Under the pieces are notes generated by a model that ran no database searches, had not been told where the DNA came from, and saw only the letters and a list, made by a program, of their open reading frames with translations. 64,000 bases of DNA from Pseudomonas helmanticensis (GTDB taxonomy: Bacteria > Pseudomonadota > Gammaproteobacteria > Pseudomonadales > Pseudomonadaceae). Within the stretch, counting starts at the first letter, position 1. Every line of letters starts with the position of its first letter. Made by a program: the position numbers and the translations under genes. This document shows, one piece after another, positions 18,256 to 27,364 of the stretch. The stretch is taken from positions 2,542,001 through 2,606,000 of the forward strand of contig NZ_FXUY01000001.1 of NCBI RefSeq assembly GCF_900182985.1. The letters are read 5' to 3'.

Positions 18256-19707
18256 CTAGCTGGCGGACTTCTGCGCGTCCAGCGAAGCGAAGAACGAGGT
18301 GATGTTACTCGCCGTCGCTTTCATCTGCCCGACCAACAGGTCCATGGCATTGTATTTGGCGGTCAATGTCGCCGTCAGGCTCGCCACGTGTATGTCGAGT
18401 GCGGTCTGCTGACTTTTCAGGCTCGCAGCCGAACTGGTCAGATTGCTGCTGCGCTGATCCAGCAGCCCCGTGCCCGGCTTGACATAGGGATCGACAGCGC
18501 TCTTCATGCGCGCCAGCAAACCGTTAGTGGACGTGGTGCCGGAGAACAACTGCTGAACCTGACCCGCCATCCCGGGTGTGCTCATACGATCATTGAACAC
18601 CTTGGTGTCCAGCGTCAGCTCACCGGTTTCCTTGTCAGTCAGGACGCCCATCTGCGCCAGTACGGCCAGGCTACCGCTACCGGAGCTGCTCATGGTCAGT
18701 TGCGAACGAATATCCGACATCAGCGAGCGTGGTAGCGAGTCACCGGTAAACGCAGCAGAAACGGTCAGATTGCCATCCTCATCCGCTGTCGCATTGGACA
18801 GGGTGTCGATGGTTCTCTTCAGGGTGTTGTAGGAATCCATAAAAGACTGAAGCGACGTCTGGATACCCGTCGTGTTGGTGGCGACGGTGACAGTCGCGGC
18901 GGTCTGGGCTCCAGAGGCGTCTTTAGGGCTCACCGAAGTGAGGTTCAGCGTCATCCCGCTGATTGCACCCGACACCGTATTGCTTTTGCTGGTGACGAGC
19001 AGTCCGTCAATGGTGATCTTGGCATCCTGAGCCAAATCACCCACAGCGCCCGAGGCACCCGGGGCAGGAGTCCCACCCATTTGCTGGGTACCGTCGATTT
19101 CCAGGCCGGCAATACCGCTGACCTGCATGTCCATGCCGGCACCGGTCTTGCTCGAACTCAGCACCAGACGCGAGGCGCCAGTGGCGTCGGTCACGATGTT
19201 GGCAGAAATACCGTTGCTGGCCTGCGCGGTGTTGATCGCATCCCGAGTGCTCTGCAAGGTGGCATTGGCCGGAATCGCGACATTGTAATCAATGCCATTC
19301 TGACTGATTTTCAGAGTACCACTCGGAATGGCACTGGTTGCGCCGCCAGCGAATGCGGCACTGGCCACTTTCGAGCCGGTTGCCAGATTCTTCACGACAA
19401 CGCTATAGCTGCCAGGCACAGCCGTGCTGTTGGAGGTAGCGCCGAGGACCGTCGGAGTGTCAGACGTCGCGGTATAACCGGCAAATGCAGGGCTCGTCGC
19501 CTGCCCAAGATCGGTCATCGATTTCTGGAATGCCGCGAGCGCGCTTTTCAGCGAGCCAACACCGGAAATCTTCAATGAGTTGGTTTTTGTCTGAGTATCG
19601 ATCTGCGTCTGCTTGGCCGACTTGTCGGCATTGACCAGCGCAGTCACGATCGAACCGATGTCCAGACCGGAACCCAGTCCCGAACCCGGCAAAATTGGAC
19701 TTGCCAT
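18256..19707 (-). CDS. fliD: FliD, flagellar filament cap protein
   Basis: 483 residues from ATG 19707; the ribosome site GGGAG is 6 bases upstream of it, and the ATG two codons earlier is too close. N-terminal SGLGSGLDIGSIV and the coiled C-terminal SLTATLTAKYNAMDLLVGQMKATASNITSFF (two pieces) are the D0/D1 capping signatures. It forms the pentameric or hexameric cap that folds flagellin at the tip and, in P. aeruginosa, binds mucin. Preceded by flaG. Confidence 0.96.
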   Translation of the reverse strand: MASPILPGSGLGSGLDIGSIVTALVNADKSAKQTQIDTQTKTNSLKISGVGSLKSALAAFQKSMTDLGQATSPAFAGYTATSDTPTVLGATSNSTAVPGSYSVVVKNLATGSKVASAAFAGGATSAIPSGTLKISQNGIDYNVAIPANATLQSTRDAINTAQASNGISANIVTDATGASRLVLSSSKTGAGMDMQVSGIAGLEIDGTQQMGGTPAPGASGAVGDLAQDAKITIDGLLVTSKSNTVSGAISGMTLNLTSVSPKDASGAQTAATVTVATNTTGIQTSLQSFMDSYNTLKRTIDTLSNATADEDGNLTVSAAFTGDSLPRSLMSDIRSQLTMSSSGSGSLAVLAQMGVLTDKETGELTLDTKVFNDRMSTPGMAGQVQQLFSGTTSTNGLLARMKSAVDPYVKPGTGLLDQRSSNLTSSAASLKSQQTALDIHVASLTATLTAKYNAMDLLVGQMKATASNITSFFASLDAQKSAS

Positions 19708-19789
19708 GTGCATCTCCCTTCAGATTGTTGCCATTCTTTTGACCGTTACCCGCGTCCTGAGAACGTACAAACACTATTCATGCCAGCTA

Positions 19790-20146
19790 TCAGACTTTGG
19801 CGTCGAACAACACGTGGCTCGCATTGGCGAGGCTGTCTGCCAGCTTGAGGGCTTCTGCGGAGGGAATCTGTCGAACGACTTCACCCGTCTCGCTTGCTAT
19901 CACTTTGACGATAACCTTTCCGGAATGCTCATCAATGGAGAATTCCAGATTGCGCTTGATCGACTGTACGAACTTTTCGATCTCCTGCACTGCCAATTTC
20001 AACTTGGCATCGTCCGTATCCTGGCTCTTAGCAGCGACCGGAGCATCAGCCTTGGCAACTTTAGGCGCCTCTGACGGCTTGTCAGCAACTGGCGTTACTG
20101 GCTTGGGAGCCGGATAAGAGACGTTAAGCTTTACGCTCATGTCCAT
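19790..20146 (-). CDS. flaG: FlaG family protein
   Basis: 118 residues from ATG 20146, preceded by a near-ideal GGAGGT at 7 bases; a frame start at 20161 would include that ribosome site and is rejected. The N-terminus is Pro/Ala/Lys rich; the C-terminal ~70 residues match the FlaG family (LEFSIDEHSGKVIVKVIASETGEVVRQIPS in two pieces). FlaG influences filament length in several species. It lies between fliC and fliD, its standard place. Confidence 0.93.
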   Translation of the reverse strand: MDMSVKLNVSYPAPKPVTPVADKPSEAPKVAKADAPVAAKSQDTDDAKLKLAVQEIEKFVQSIKRNLEFSIDEHSGKVIVKVIASETGEVVRQIPSAEALKLADSLANASHVLFDAKV

Positions 20147-20166
20147 ACCGATCACCTCCATAAACT

Positions 20167-20197
20167 AAAAAAGCGAGAGAGCGCGACAAGCGCACTC
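20167..20197 (-). terminator. hairpin terminator after fliC
   Basis: On the minus strand GAGTGCGC-TTGTC-GCGCTCTC, an 8-base stem with one mismatch, followed a few bases later by a run of T. It lies 24 bases after the fliC stop and would end the abundant flagellin transcript. Confidence 0.65.
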
Positions 20198-20220
20198 CCC
20201 CGCCTAAACTCATTCCGAAA

Positions 20221-21081
20221 TTACTGAAGCAGCTTCAGTACAGCGGAAGGCAGTTGGTTGGCTTGAGCCAGTACGGAGGTCGAAGCCTGCTGCAGAGTTT
20301 GCTGCTTGGTCAGGTTAGCAGTTTCTGCGGCGAAGTCGGTGTCTTGTACACGACCCTGTGCAGCAGTGGTGTTCTCAACGATGTTTTGCAGGTTGGAGAT
20401 GGTGCTGGTCAGACGGTTTTGCGAAGCACCCAGGCTGGCGCGCTGTGCACCGATTGCAGCGATAGCGGCATCGATTGCAGTGATAGCGTTGTCGATGTTC
20501 TGCGAAGCAGAACCCGCACCAGTACCCGAAGCACCAGTCAGAACTACAGTACCGCTACCAACCGACAGGCTGACGGCGTCGAACTTGGAGCTCAGTACCA
20601 GGTCGATGTGGTTAGCCGAACCGGTGTTTGCGCCAACTTGCAGAGTTACAGTACCAGCGGTACCGTCCAGCAGGTTTTTGCCGTTCAGGTTGGTCGAAGC
20701 CGAGATACGAGTGATCTCGTCGGACATCTGAGCGAATTCGGAGTTGGTAGCGGTCTGGTCAGCAGTGCCGTTGGTACCGTTACGTGCTTTAACAGCCAGT
20801 TCACGCATACGCTGCAGGATGTCGGTAGTAGCTTGCAGGCCACCTTCAGCTGCCTGAGCAACGGAGATACCGTCGTTGGCGTTCTGGATAGCCTGGTTGC
20901 CACCACGGATCTGCGAAGCCATACGGTTGGAGATCTGCAGGCCAGCGGCGTCGTCTTTAGCGCTGTTGATTTTCAGGCCGGAAGACAGGCGCTGCATCGA
21001 AGTCGACAGAGCGTCGGAAGCGCGGTTCAGGTTTTTCTGAACGTTCAACGACGTAGTGTTGGTGTTTACTGTTAAAGCCAT
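20221..21081 (-). CDS. fliC: FliC, flagellin
   Basis: 286 residues, a short flagellin of the type found in P. fluorescens-group strains. Conserved N-terminal D0/D1 (residues 1-~135, with AKDDAAGLQISNRM and GISVAQAAEGGL) and C-terminal D1/D0 (~205-286, GRVQDTDFAAETANLTK, ending LLQ) flank a small Ser/Thr/Gly-rich central part (~136-205), the likely surface-exposed site of O-glycosylation. A sigma-28 type promoter lies upstream. Codon use is strongly biased, as expected for a very highly expressed gene. Confidence 0.98.
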   Translation of the reverse strand: MALTVNTNTTSLNVQKNLNRASDALSTSMQRLSSGLKINSAKDDAAGLQISNRMASQIRGGNQAIQNANDGISVAQAAEGGLQATTDILQRMRELAVKARNGTNGTADQTATNSEFAQMSDEITRISASTNLNGKNLLDGTAGTVTLQVGANTGSANHIDLVLSSKFDAVSLSVGSGTVVLTGASGTGAGSASQNIDNAITAIDAAIAAIGAQRASLGASQNRLTSTISNLQNIVENTTAAQGRVQDTDFAAETANLTKQQTLQQASTSVLAQANQLPSAVLKLLQ

Positions 21082-21161
21082 GACGAATTCCTCGTTGGTT
21101 GGGTACTGCGGCTTCCGGCCCTGGCAACCGCCGGGTATGGCCTAGAGAACCTTCGTAATAG

Positions 21162-21189
21162 TTATCGTCGGATTGGCAGGTTGCTTGAG
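21162..21189 (-). promoter_or_regulatory. FliA (sigma-28) promoter for fliC
   Basis: Minus strand has CTCAAG then, after 13-14 bases, CCGACGATAA, resembling the FliA -35 (TCAAG/TAAAG) and -10 (GCCGATAA) elements. It lies about 80 bases before the fliC ATG. Confidence 0.7.
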
Positions 21190-21323
21190 GGCTTTTTAAA
21201 AAAAAATTGCCATCACCCTGCCACCCCCGAGAAAACAAGGGCTTAGCCCACCCTCAACCGCGAAAAAATGACGTCATAAAACCGACCTCGGCGCAAAGCC
21301 ACAGGCCAGTGCTGTTGCGTTTT

Positions 21324-21590
21324 TTACAATCGTGCATTTTGCAGCAGCTCGATCAATTCGAATTCCATGTAGTCGGCGAGACCGAGCCAGTCCTGACGCT
21401 CCTGACACGCGAGCATTTGTGTCAGCACGGCCGCCCAGGATTGCTGAACATCTGCCGATGCCGACAACAATGACTGTTGCGCCCCCTCAAACACATCGAC
21501 CATCTCCAGCGCAGCCTCGACATCACGCCCCAGCCGAAACAACCCGGCGCATTCGCGGCATTCGTCCAGGCACTTATCAATCGCGGTCAT
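21324..21590 (-). CDS. small protein of unknown function next to flagellin
   Basis: 88 residues, probably cytoplasmic and helical, with N-terminal Cys residues in CLDECREC and a further Cys near residue 62. It overlaps the end of the maf gene by 4 bases (ATGA type), so it is co-translated with it. No family is recognised. The context between a flagellin transferase and fliC suggests a part in flagellin glycosylation or export, but that is inference only. Confidence 0.75.
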   Translation of the reverse strand: MTAIDKCLDECRECAGLFRLGRDVEAALEMVDVFEGAQQSLLSASADVQQSWAAVLTQMLACQERQDWLGLADYMEFELIELLQNARL

Positions 21591-22879
21591 TGCACGAACT
21601 CCTGATTGAAACGCGTCCCGACGATCAGCGCTCCCGCCCGACTGCTGTTAAAGAAATCGACCTGTGGCTGACTGGCGATGTAACGCTCGAGCACACATAG
21701 ATAGCCTCGGAAGTTGAGCTGCGTGGCGACCCTCTGGCCATTGCCGTCCAATACCCAGTGCCGGGCCTGGCTCACGCCGGGGCCCAACTCGCCATCGTCC
21801 CAGCCAGCGTGAGTCTTGTTCATCGGAAAAGCAAAATCGGCGCCGAACAGCGTAATGCGCGCCGCACCCATTTTTACCGCCAGATCAGTGGCCGGATGAA
21901 TCACGCTGCCGCCAACGTGCAATCGCGCTCGCGAACACTGTTCACGCAATGCGGCGTAGACCGGGCTGGCCGAGTAGCCGCCGTAGCGCTTACCTTTCCA
22001 GGCCTGCAACACCGCAGGATCGCTCATCGGCAAATACACCAGCGTTATGCCGTCAGACTCTTCGCACGGCAGATGACGGAAGCTGATGCGCTGATCGATG
22101 CTCACCACGATGTCAGGCACGATCCCGTGTTCGCGCAGCGGCCGGTAAGCAGTATCGACACAAATGAACAGCGGGCGCTCAGTTTGAGCACGTACTGCCG
22201 CCAGTCGCGCAAATTGACTCTCCAGTGTCGGACCGGTGCCAATCACATAGATTTCCCGCCCGGCGCAGGTGCCGAACAACTGCGCCACATCATCATCGGC
22301 TAACAGTACCGGCAAGCAGTCCTGCAAACGCTGCTTGATGAACGGCAACTGCGGATCGAATTCACGGTTGTTGAAACTCAGGTGCACTTCGCTGACCAGC
22401 CGATCACGGATCTTCGCGTTGAAGTCATCGGCCAGCAGCATTTCGGCAGGCAGGGCAAAAAACGGCGTGCAGATGTCCGCCAGATCACTGGCGTAGAGCA
22501 ACTCAACTCGCGAGTCTTGCAGCCATTGGCGCTGATCGATCAGTTGCAGCACCAGCGCGAACAACGCGCCATTGAGGATGTGCACATACAAACGCTCAAG
22601 CCCGGCGCGCTCGAGCAACACCGCTGGCAGGTCGCCGAGCCCGGTGCCGTAAACGTGCAAGCGCGGCTTGTCCTGCGGCAGGCTGGCAGCCTGGATGCGC
22701 GCTTCGTGGTCGCGATCATGGCGACTGGTGAGCTGAATCCCGGCCACGCTCAGCGTCGAGCCCAACCCTTGCGTCAGCTCTGCCTGCACCGATGCACTGT
22801 CCTCGGCCATCAGACGTTCGAACAGCGCCGGCCAGCGCTGCTGGATGACTTCGACGTTGGCTTGGAAAAATTCGCTCAT
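21587..22879 (-). CDS. Maf-type motility accessory factor, probable flagellin pseudaminic acid transferase
   Basis: 430 residues. The central part (~205-375) has the MAF/MptE-like Rossmann region: GREIYVIGTGPTLE, VDTAYRPLREHGIVPDIVVSID, and ITLFGADFAFP. Maf proteins transfer CMP-activated nonulosonic acids to Ser/Thr of flagellin before export. The adjacent complete pseudaminic acid pathway and fliC two genes downstream make this function likely. It is preceded by a strong hairpin terminator at 22906-22943, so it either has its own promoter or depends on read-through. Confidence 0.88.
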   Translation of the reverse strand: MSEFFQANVEVIQQRWPALFERLMAEDSASVQAELTQGLGSTLSVAGIQLTSRHDRDHEARIQAASLPQDKPRLHVYGTGLGDLPAVLLERAGLERLYVHILNGALFALVLQLIDQRQWLQDSRVELLYASDLADICTPFFALPAEMLLADDFNAKIRDRLVSEVHLSFNNREFDPQLPFIKQRLQDCLPVLLADDDVAQLFGTCAGREIYVIGTGPTLESQFARLAAVRAQTERPLFICVDTAYRPLREHGIVPDIVVSIDQRISFRHLPCEESDGITLVYLPMSDPAVLQAWKGKRYGGYSASPVYAALREQCSRARLHVGGSVIHPATDLAVKMGAARITLFGADFAFPMNKTHAGWDDGELGPGVSQARHWVLDGNGQRVATQLNFRGYLCVLERYIASQPQVDFFNSSRAGALIVGTRFNQEFVQ

Positions 22880-22905
22880 GCCGCCTCGCGCTCCATTCAG
22901 GCAAA

Positions 22906-22943
22906 AAAAATAGCGCTCAAGGTTAACCTTGAACGCTATTTTT
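22906..22943 (-). terminator. hairpin terminator between the KASIII-like gene and maf
   Basis: 19-base arms (22906-22924 and 22925-22943) with one G-T type mismatch and essentially no loop beyond the palindrome centre GTTAAC, flanked by A and T runs. It can act on both strands and marks the end of the long pse transcript. Confidence 0.85.
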
Positions 22944-22966
22944 GTATCAGGCGTTTTTGATCCGAC

Positions 22967-23893
22967 TCAAGGACGGAAGATGATCGCCGAACCCCACGAC
23001 AGACCGACACCGAAACCACTGATCGCGATGCGCTGCCAGTCGGAATCGAGTACGTGCTTCTCAAGCAGCAACGGAATGCTCGACGACACGGTGTTGCCGG
23101 TCTCGACCATGTCCTTGAGAAACTTCTCCGGCTTGTCTTCAAAGCGTCGCGCCACGGCATCGACAATCGCCGCACTGCCCTGGTGGATGCAGAAAGCGTC
23201 GATGTCATCAGCCTTGAGGTTCGAGTCGTCGAGCAACTCGTGCAGGTGCGCCGGGACTTTGAGCAATGCGAAGTTGAACACCTGACGACCGTTCATGAAG
23301 AACACGCCATCGGTGACTTTCAAGTGCGGTGCGCCGGAACCGTCAGTACCGAACTTGGCCTTGCCCAGCGCCCAGGTCGGATCTTCGCCCATCCAGGTGG
23401 CGGTGGCGGCGTCGCCGAACAGCATGGTGGTATTGCGGTCTTCCGGATCAACGATCTTCGAGTAAGGGTCGGCGGTAATCAGCAGGCCGTTTTTCAGACC
23501 GGCAGCTTCCATGAAGCCCTTGATTGCGTAGATGCCGTAGACGTAACCGGAGCAACCCAGCGAGATATCGAACGCGGCGACATTGGTCGGCAAGCCGAGT
23601 TTGTCCTGGACGATGGCTGCGGTGTGCGGCAAGCCTTCTTCGTCACCGTTCTGGGTGACGACGATCAGCGCGTCGATCGATTCACGTTTCAGTTGAGGAT
23701 TGCTGGCAAACAGCGCATTGGCCGCTTCAACGCACAGATCCGATGTTTCCTGATCAGCGTCTTTGCGCGGCAGGAACGCCGAGCCGATCTTGCCAAGGAT
23801 GAACTCTTCATCCTTCTCGAATTTTGCACCTTGTGCGTAATTGTCCACGCCGGCTACAGGAACGTAGCTCGCAATGCTTTTTATGCCAATCAT
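22967..23893 (-). CDS. beta-ketoacyl-ACP synthase III-like enzyme (KASIII/FabH family)
   Basis: 308 residues from ATG 23893, with a GGAAG ribosome site; a longer frame from 23989 runs through low-quality sequence. The Cys-His-Asn triad is present: Cys114 (DISLGCSGYVYG), His237 (CIHQGS), Asn267 (ETGNTVSSSIP). Genes of this class occur in Pseudomonas flagellin glycosylation islands (P. aeruginosa a-type, the P. syringae vio cluster), where they are thought to make or transfer acyl groups on the sugar. No acyl carrier protein gene is seen nearby. Housekeeping FabH is less likely because of context. Confidence 0.87.
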   Translation of the reverse strand: MIGIKSIASYVPVAGVDNYAQGAKFEKDEEFILGKIGSAFLPRKDADQETSDLCVEAANALFASNPQLKRESIDALIVVTQNGDEEGLPHTAAIVQDKLGLPTNVAAFDISLGCSGYVYGIYAIKGFMEAAGLKNGLLITADPYSKIVDPEDRNTTMLFGDAATATWMGEDPTWALGKAKFGTDGSGAPHLKVTDGVFFMNGRQVFNFALLKVPAHLHELLDDSNLKADDIDAFCIHQGSAAIVDAVARRFEDKPEKFLKDMVETGNTVSSSIPLLLEKHVLDSDWQRIAISGFGVGLSWGSAIIFRP

Positions 23894-24120
23894 TACGGCT
23901 TCCCAAAAAAAAACAGCCCAAGACCACCGCTCGCAAGGATTTCGAGGGGCGCCGACAAACAGAAAACGGCCGCCACAACGGGCAGCCACGGGAAGCGCAA
24001 AGGGCTATCACTGGAACCGAAAACGGGCCAGGCGCCATCTCCCCGATCAATACAATACAGTGAAGATGCGCGTTATGACTCGCAGGTCACGCTATTTTGC
24101 CGAATCGGTTGCAGATCGAC

Positions 24121-25173
24121 TTATTCGACCAGCGACCAGTCCAGCGGCGTGCCGCGCTTGATCGGTGCACGAGCGCGACGACCGAGGATGGCATCGGTGT
24201 GCTTGGGCGGCAGACCGAGACCCGGACGGATGGCGCGCAGATTGTCCCCGGTAAAGGGGTCACCAGCGGCCATGTCAGCGGTGACGTACAGCGAACGGCG
24301 ATAGACCAGCGACTTGCGTTCAGCCTCGGTCACGCCGTAATGCACCTGTCCCATGGCCTGCCAGGCGCGTTCGGTTTCCAGTACCAGACTGGCCATTTCC
24401 GCCGGTTCCAGCGAGAAGCTGGCGTCCACGCCACCGGCCGTGCGGTCGAGGGTGAAGTGTTTTTCCACCACCGTCGCCCCCAGCGCCACAGCGGCGACGG
24501 ACACGCCAACGCCCATTGAGTGATCGGACAAACCGACTTCGCAGCCAAACAATTCGCGCAGATGCGGGATCGTGCGCACATTGCTGTTCAGCGGAGTCGC
24601 GGGATAGGTGCTGGTGCACTTGAGCAACACCAGATCCTTGCAGCCGGCCTCGCGGGCAGCGCGCACAGCCTCATCAAGCTCGGCGATGCTGGCCATGCCG
24701 GTGGAGATTATCAGCGGTTTGCCGGTAGCGGCGACGCGGCGAATCAGCGGCAGATCGGTATTCTCGAAACTGGCGATCTTGTAGGCCGGCACATCAAGGC
24801 TTTCGAGAAAGTCCACGGCGCTGTCATCGAACGGCGTGGAAAACGCCAGCATCCCCAGTTCTTTGGCCCGGGCAAAAATCGGCGCGTGCCATTCCCACGG
24901 CGTATGAGCTTGCTCATACAAGTCGTAGAGCGAGGTACCCGCCCACAGGCTGCCGGGATCCTTGATAAAGAATTCACCTTCCGACAAATCCAGGGTCATG
25001 GTCTCGGCGGTGTAGGTTTGCAGCTTCAAGGCGTGCGCACCGGCCTTCGCCGCAGCTTCGACGATTTGCAGGGCCACATCGAGCGACTGGTTATGATTGC
25101 CGCTCATCTCGGCAATGATGAATGGCGGCGCATCGGCACCGATCAAACGGTCGCCAATCTTGAAACTGCTCAT
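24121..25173 (-). CDS. pseI: PseI, pseudaminic acid synthase
   Basis: 350 residues. NeuB/PseI family: an N-terminal TIM barrel (FIIAEMSGNHNQSL, ALKLQTYTAETMTLD, YKIASFENTDLPLI, IISTGMAS, LLKCTSTYPA, GLSDHSMG, VVEKHFTLDR) and a C-terminal SAF antifreeze-like domain (~290-345, RSLYVTADMAAGD, NLRAIRPGLGLPP). It condenses 2,4-diacetamido-2,4,6-trideoxy-L-altrose with phosphoenolpyruvate to give pseudaminic acid. The residues EMSGNHNQ favour PseI over the sialic acid synthase NeuB. The start overlaps the preceding fusion gene by 4 bases. Confidence 0.93.
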   Translation of the reverse strand: MSSFKIGDRLIGADAPPFIIAEMSGNHNQSLDVALQIVEAAAKAGAHALKLQTYTAETMTLDLSEGEFFIKDPGSLWAGTSLYDLYEQAHTPWEWHAPIFARAKELGMLAFSTPFDDSAVDFLESLDVPAYKIASFENTDLPLIRRVAATGKPLIISTGMASIAELDEAVRAAREAGCKDLVLLKCTSTYPATPLNSNVRTIPHLRELFGCEVGLSDHSMGVGVSVAAVALGATVVEKHFTLDRTAGGVDASFSLEPAEMASLVLETERAWQAMGQVHYGVTEAERKSLVYRRSLYVTADMAAGDPFTGDNLRAIRPGLGLPPKHTDAILGRRARAPIKRGTPLDWSLVE

Positions 25174-26672
25174 GTGCGATGTTCCTTCAAAACCCGGGTG
25201 AACGCGCAGGCACTTTGAATGTACCCGGCGTCACGAAATACATTCAATGAGGCACGATTGGCCGGCAACACCTGAGCACTGATGGCAGTCAGTTGCGGCC
25301 AATGCGCGGCGACAAACTCTTCACCCCGCGCCAGCAGTGCCCTGCCCCAGCCCAGGCCGAAACGCCCTTCCAGCAGATATAACGAGACTTCGGCTTCAAA
25401 GCCGCGCAAGTCGTAACGCAAGACACCGACCGCGCCGTCGTCGGCCGCGGCAATCAGCAGCAGACGCTGGGGATTGCGCAGGCTCGCGGTCAGCCAGTTG
25501 AGATGTTGCGACCACTCGATCACCGCGCTTTGCTGCGACCAGCGTCGCACCGCCTCAGCGTTGCGTCCGTCGAACAGCAATTGTGCATCGTCCAGCGTCG
25601 CCACCCGCAGTTTGAGCACTGCCCCGGCCATTGCCGCCGCGACCCGCAGCGCACCGCGTCCATCAACCAGTTGCCGCGAGCGCTCAGCCAGACTTTGCCG
25701 CAGATAGACGTTGTCGACGACAAAACCGATGGCGTCACGCAATTGCTCAACGCTGACCTGCTCACGGGCGCCCATGAACACATGAGCACCGGCTGCCGCC
25801 ATGACCTCACCGTTGTTCTGCTGATTATTCGACACCGCGATGCAAATCGTCGGCAGGCCCATCGCCGCACGCTCCCAACTGGTGCCGCCACCGGCGCCGA
25901 TAAACAGATCAGCCTCGATCATGCGCTGATAAAAATCGCTGACAAAACTGTGCAGCCGCCAGTTCGGCCGTGTCTCGGCCAGCGCCTGCATCTGTGCCCA
26001 CACCGGGTTATCGGCACCGGCAACGAAATCCACTTGCAGCGCGCAGAAGTCTGCCAGCGCCAGCATTGCGTGATGCGTCTGCATCGCCGCATCGAAGCCG
26101 CCGAAATTCACCAGCACTCGCCGGGCTCTGGGCTTGATCTCGATGGCCGGGCAGGTGAACTCTTCACGCAACATCGCATAGCGCGGCCCGAGCAGCGTGC
26201 GGCAACCGTCGGGCAGCAGCGGCGCGTAGTTCTCACTGAGTCCGGACAAATTCTGATTGAGCAAAAGATCGACGCTGTAGCGCCGCGTCGCCAGATCATC
26301 GACAGCGGCGATACGTGGCGCCCAGCGCCGCGCGGCGGTCTGCCAGTGATGGTCGAGTCCGTAATGGTCGGCGATGATCCAGTCGAAATCAGCATGGCCA
26401 TCCAGTTGCAAGGCCAGCGCGTCGATATCCGCCTGCCACGGCAGTATCGATTCGATGCCTTGCTGCGGGTCTTCATCAGGGTAGAAGTCAGGCAGAGAAA
26501 AGGTCTCGAAACCCTCAGCGCTCAGCGCATCAAGCCGATGCCCCGGCAAACGGCGGCAAGCGAACGCGACATGACTGCCCTGCGTGCGTAACACCCGCGC
26601 CAGCGTCAGGCAGCGGGCGATATGGCCACTGCCAATAGTCGGCGAGGCGTCAGCGCGAATCAGCACTCTCAT
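25170..26672 (-). CDS. PseG-PseH fusion: UDP-sugar hydrolase plus N-acetyltransferase
   Basis: 500 residues with two enzymes of the pseudaminic acid pathway in one chain. Residues 1-~345 are PseG (GT-B like hydrolase; RADASPTIGSGHIARCL with the catalytic-type His17, and FIGAGGGTSWERAAMGLPTI). Residues ~350-500 are a GNAT acetyltransferase (PseH; LRVATLDDAQLLFDGRN, VGVLRYD, GLGWGRALLARG, NRASLNVFRDAGYI). PseH acetylates the 4-amino sugar and PseG then removes UDP, so the fusion joins consecutive steps. It overlaps pseF and pseI by 4 bases each. Confidence 0.92.
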   Translation of the reverse strand: MRVLIRADASPTIGSGHIARCLTLARVLRTQGSHVAFACRRLPGHRLDALSAEGFETFSLPDFYPDEDPQQGIESILPWQADIDALALQLDGHADFDWIIADHYGLDHHWQTAARRWAPRIAAVDDLATRRYSVDLLLNQNLSGLSENYAPLLPDGCRTLLGPRYAMLREEFTCPAIEIKPRARRVLVNFGGFDAAMQTHHAMLALADFCALQVDFVAGADNPVWAQMQALAETRPNWRLHSFVSDFYQRMIEADLFIGAGGGTSWERAAMGLPTICIAVSNNQQNNGEVMAAAGAHVFMGAREQVSVEQLRDAIGFVVDNVYLRQSLAERSRQLVDGRGALRVAAAMAGAVLKLRVATLDDAQLLFDGRNAEAVRRWSQQSAVIEWSQHLNWLTASLRNPQRLLLIAAADDGAVGVLRYDLRGFEAEVSLYLLEGRFGLGWGRALLARGEEFVAAHWPQLTAISAQVLPANRASLNVFRDAGYIQSACAFTRVLKEHRT

Positions 26673-27364
26673 TGCAATTCACCACCGGCCTTGAGCGCGG
26701 CGTAAAGATATTCGGCACGCTTCCAGTCTTCCAGCGTATCGATGTCCTGCACCAGATGCCTTGGCAAAATCACCGGCAGGCTGGCAGGCGAATACAGCAC
26801 GTCGCCGCGCAGCCAAGCGTCGCTGCGGCCCCAGTAAAACTGGCCGGCATCCTGAAACGCCTCGGGCAGATCCTGCGAGCGGGTGTTGCGAAATTCGGGA
26901 TACAACGCGGTCAGGGCGCCCTGCCCGTCGACGGTCAGTGCACGCTGCACCGCAAAGCCGAAACTGCACACCGAGAACGCAAAGGATTTCTCCGGATGCC
27001 GTTCCAGCAACTCCAGCCCCTGACGCAAATAACGCGCCTGCAACAACGGCGCCGTGGCATAGATGCAGCAGGCATAGTCGAACGGCGGCAATTGCTGCAA
27101 GGCGTGCACGATCACCGCCGCAGTGCCGGTGAAATCATCGGCCAGATTCGCCGGGCGCAAAAACGGCACCTGCGCGCCATGTGCCTGCGCCAGCTCGGCG
27201 ATTTCCTCGTCGTCGGTACTGACCACCACTTGATCGAACAGCCCTGAATCCCGCGCCATTCGAATCGAACGGACAAACATCGGCACGCCGTCGAACGGCA
27301 TCAGGTTCTTGCGCGGGATGCGTTTGCTGCCCCCACGGGCCGGGATGATTGCGACGTGGCTCAA
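26669..27364 (-). CDS. pseF: PseF, CMP-pseudaminic acid synthetase
   Basis: 231 residues. The cytidylyltransferase motif IPARGGSKRIPRKN is at residues 7-20, followed by QVVVSTDDEEIAELA and a C-terminal RHLVQDIDTLEDWKRAEYLY. It activates pseudaminic acid with CTP for use by Maf. Length and motifs fit PseF; NeuA is the alternative but does not fit the neighbours. It overlaps the genes on both sides by 4 bases. Confidence 0.93.
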   Translation of the reverse strand: MSHVAIIPARGGSKRIPRKNLMPFDGVPMFVRSIRMARDSGLFDQVVVSTDDEEIAELAQAHGAQVPFLRPANLADDFTGTAAVIVHALQQLPPFDYACCIYATAPLLQARYLRQGLELLERHPEKSFAFSVCSFGFAVQRALTVDGQGALTALYPEFRNTRSQDLPEAFQDAGQFYWGRSDAWLRGDVLYSPASLPVILPRHLVQDIDTLEDWKRAEYLYAALKAGGELQ

